Assembly (NCBI GenBank): GCA_964036295.1
Contig: OZ038462.1
Span: 15,717,264-15,781,263 of the forward strand
Direction of reading: 5' to 3'
Source: Plumapathes pennacea
Taxonomy: Eukaryota > Cnidaria > Anthozoa > Antipatharia > Myriopathidae
DNA: 64,000 nucleotides
Positions within the stretch are counted from its first letter, which is position 1. Every line of letters starts with the position of its first letter. Under the pieces are notes generated by a model. That model saw nothing but the letters and a program-made list of their open reading frames with translations, did not search any database and was not told the origin of the DNA. The translations under genes were made by a program, and so were the position numbers. Of this stretch, positions 61,937-64,000 are shown piece by piece.

Positions 61937-63405
61937 GTGGCTGCACAAGCTTTAAAATGGAGACTTTTTTCTTTTTTCTGGGTCGAGAATCAGCACACGG
62001 TGATTGGTTCGCTTTATCACGTGTTTTGTGATGACGTTATGTAATTTTCCTCGCGAGCGACTTGAGATGTCGGCAATTGAAGCAAGAGACTGAAATTGAA
62101 TTGTGTTAAAGTTAGTCAGTATCCCATCCGAACTGTATATCGGTTGGCTCTGTGGATGCATGGAAGTCATATTTTAAAGAACGATTTTGGCTTCCATTGT
62201 TTTTAAGCGTCGGAAGATTTAAGTGCTTGTGCTTTACATGCTTAATGCTTATGCGCTAGTGAGTACCAGGCTTTATGCATTGCCAGCGGGATCCCGTATG
62301 AAGGGTTGTGTTTTTGCAATTTCTCAGGAATTTGCTTTGGTTTTCCTGACATCGGTTGTGTTCTCTGCTGTGTTTTGCGTTGTTATTGCGACATTTTGGC
62401 GCGGTGCCATGAAGGTCAAACAGTGGCACTGATGGCGTTATTAATATATCGCAAAAAATCTGAAGCCGTTGGTTAAGTATCCGCCAAAATTTCTGCAGTG
62501 ACAGTAAATAAAGTTTGGAAGATACTAGGCCCAAAAGATGTTGAATCTCTCGGCTATAAAAAAAAGCCAAAAATAACCATTTCCGGTGAATGTTTACAAG
62601 TTTATACAGTATGCAAATGATTAGTCAGGTATTTTAATTCTTGGTTTGCATGTGACATCATAAAAAAGCCATCTCAAAAGTAACGTATCCTATAAGTCCA
62701 ATACACTGATATGTTCAAGATTATTATGCCTTAAGACAAGCAAAGTTCTGGGTCGATACAAAATATCTGTTGGGAGCTATGGACGTTTGATTACCGTGAC
62801 AACAAAGCCGTGTGACACGCTCGTGGCCGACTAAAATCGGTGCTTGTGTCTGAACTATAAAGTTTTCCATCACGAAACATTTTAAAATTGGCACTGCAAA
62901 AGATGTGAAGTAAAATAACATCAAGCTGAGTCGCAGATAAGATTCCACTAACATGGCGGCCGAATACAAACTCTTATCAAAACTCCAAAAAAACAGATTG
63001 CCGCTAGCTTCGCCAAAATGAAGCGTAGACAATCCAAAATTGGCTTCTGGACTAATTCAGGCATGTTCTTTTTAGTTCTGGAGTCAAAAAGGTACAATCT
63101 GTTATTTTGGAGGGTGCTACGGTCGCGTGACCCGTGAAAACCTCGTTGTTGCAAACAAAGAATATTTCCACGGCGCCTTCGATAATTGTTTTCTCTTAAT
63201 TACTATGAAACAATTTTTCGTGAATTTCTGTTTGACCGAAATTAGATCGAAAAAAAGAGGGCAAGAAAAATAAAGAGAGCTATTGGATCCGCCATGTGCA
63301 AAAACTGACTCGGCTATAATATCTTTTGCATATAAACGAACGACAAAAGTTCCTCTCCCGGAACCCGCATGTCTATTCATTGTACTAATAACGCCACAAG
63401 CGCAC
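61937..63405. mobile_element. Inferred 1.47 kb insertion with GCTTGTGGC ends
   Basis: A GGCCAAACGG-family copy continues from 61935 (GTAATTGCATCAGATTTTGT) to 63420 (TTTGAATGACTTTCTTGTGA), whereas the copy at 49742 has these two pieces adjacent. The extra DNA begins GCTTGTGGCTGCACAAGC and ends CGCCACAAGCGC, so GCTTGTGGC/GCCACAAGC may be its termini. It contains repeat D (61945-62020). Its open frames show no recognisable domain. Confidence 0.5.
61945..62020 (+). repeat. Dispersed repeat D, copy 2
   Basis: Reverse complement of 44825-44900, sharing TCTGGGTCGAGAATCAGCAC and ACGGTGATTGGTTC. It is near the left end of the inferred insertion. Confidence 0.75.
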
Positions 63406-63419
63406 TGGCCACTGTCCTG

Positions 63420-63560
63420 TCTTGTTTTGTATTTGAATGACTTTCTTGTGATCGACTTAGGAGTATCGTTTGGCCACCCGCACGCAGGTTCGGTGATTTG
63501 GCAGCTTGATTCTGAGTTTGCTCGACTTGGCACAGGGCTCTTTTTGGGCTGCCATGAATG
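63420..63560. repeat. GGCCAAACGG-family remnant
   Basis: GAGTATCGTTTGGCCACCCG then GCAGGTTCGGTGATTTGGCA and TTGCTCGACTTGGC match the right half of the MITE at 49742-50056 in the same orientation. Confidence 0.7.
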
Positions 63561-63644
63561 TCAAGTCCGGAAGTCACATACAGAAATTAAAGGTTTGCAT
63601 GAAATTTGGAGCAATTTCAGAGGATAGACAAGAAAAGAGGCCGT

Positions 63645-64000
63645 ATGATTAGATTTGAAGCACGTGTATAATTTGAAGTATACCGTTCAAATTTTGATTT
63701 GCTTCTGGGAGAAATCACGCTGTTTTGAGCGGGTTCACATGGAAAACAACTTGATTTACTAAATATGCATGCTTCAGAGTCCAGTGCATGCATTCCAGAG
63801 TAAATAAATAAATAAATAAATAAATAAATACATACATACATACATACATACATACATACATACATACATACATACATACATACATACATACATACATACA
63901 TACATACATACATACATAGGTATGAGAAATACCTACGGCGTCATGGAATCGATTCTTCTTTCAACGCGAAAGTATAACATACCATTTTTTTCTCCTTTCT
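63645..64000 (+). repeat. Family E repeat, third copy, carrying a microsatellite (runs off the window)
   Basis: GAAGCACGTGTATAATTTGA, GAGCGGGTTCACAT, AAATATGCATGC and CCAGTGCATGCATTCCAGAG match the tandem copies at 51216-52250. After CCAGAGTAA comes (AAAT)n at 63801-63830 and (CATA)n at 63831-63918, then family sequence resumes (TTCAACGCGAAAGTATAACA, TTCTCCTTTCT). The copy at 51930 has an A-rich run at the same point. Confidence 0.8.

Noticed and set aside
63617-63913. MYVCMYVC repeat protein frame
   Set aside because: Reverse-strand reading of the (CATA)n microsatellite.

Overview
The window looks like nuclear DNA from an anthozoan cnidarian, most likely a stony coral. It is AT-rich, every intron is GT-AG, and the genes are broken into small exons separated by introns full of short inverted-repeat elements, tRNA-derived SINEs and microsatellites. 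One gene encodes a PAN-EGF-fibrinogen secreted protein, a combination I associate with anthozoans. No bacterial, plasmid or phage features were seen. The species cannot be fixed from sequence alone.

Three protein-coding genes can be reconstructed exon by exon with consistent reading phase. (1) Positions 3041-34791, plus strand: the C-terminal half (42 exons, 2260 residues) of a divergent dynein heavy chain, best matched to DNHD1. It runs from late AAA3 through AAA4, stalk/microtubule-binding domain, AAA5, AAA6 and the C-terminal domain to a stop at 34789-34791. The N-terminal half lies off the left edge, so the satellite array at 1-2860 is probably intronic. (2) Positions 37644-43181, plus strand: a complete five-exon secreted cobalamin-binding protein (transcobalamin/intrinsic-factor-like, 412 residues) with a TATA box. 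(3) Positions 59484 down to 54530, minus strand: a complete four-exon secreted or membrane-anchored protein (368 residues) with PAN/Apple, EGF and fibrinogen-related domains.

Layout. 1-2860: satellite of about 192 bp units. 3041-34791: dynein gene, with dispersed repeats and foldback elements in its introns. 34792-37550: intergenic, with hairpins and a tandem pair of about 240 bp repeats. 37550-43280: cobalamin-binding gene. 43280-53700: gene-free, nested non-autonomous DNA elements, a SINE, a 503 bp tandem repeat and microsatellites. 53700-54270: relics of a Penelope-like retroelement and of a second fibrinogen domain. 54530-59484: PAN-EGF-fibrinogen gene on the minus strand. 59500-64000: gene-free repeats nested three deep, including an element carrying a small cysteine-rich ORF.

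The three genes show no sign of acting together; their adjacency looks incidental. The most interesting material is the dynein's apparent loss of a nucleotide-binding loop, the stacked foldback elements (several touching splice acceptors), a small paired Cys-motif peptide inside a transposable element, hammerhead-like repeat tails, and a decayed duplicate of the fibrinogen exon next to a retroelement fragment.
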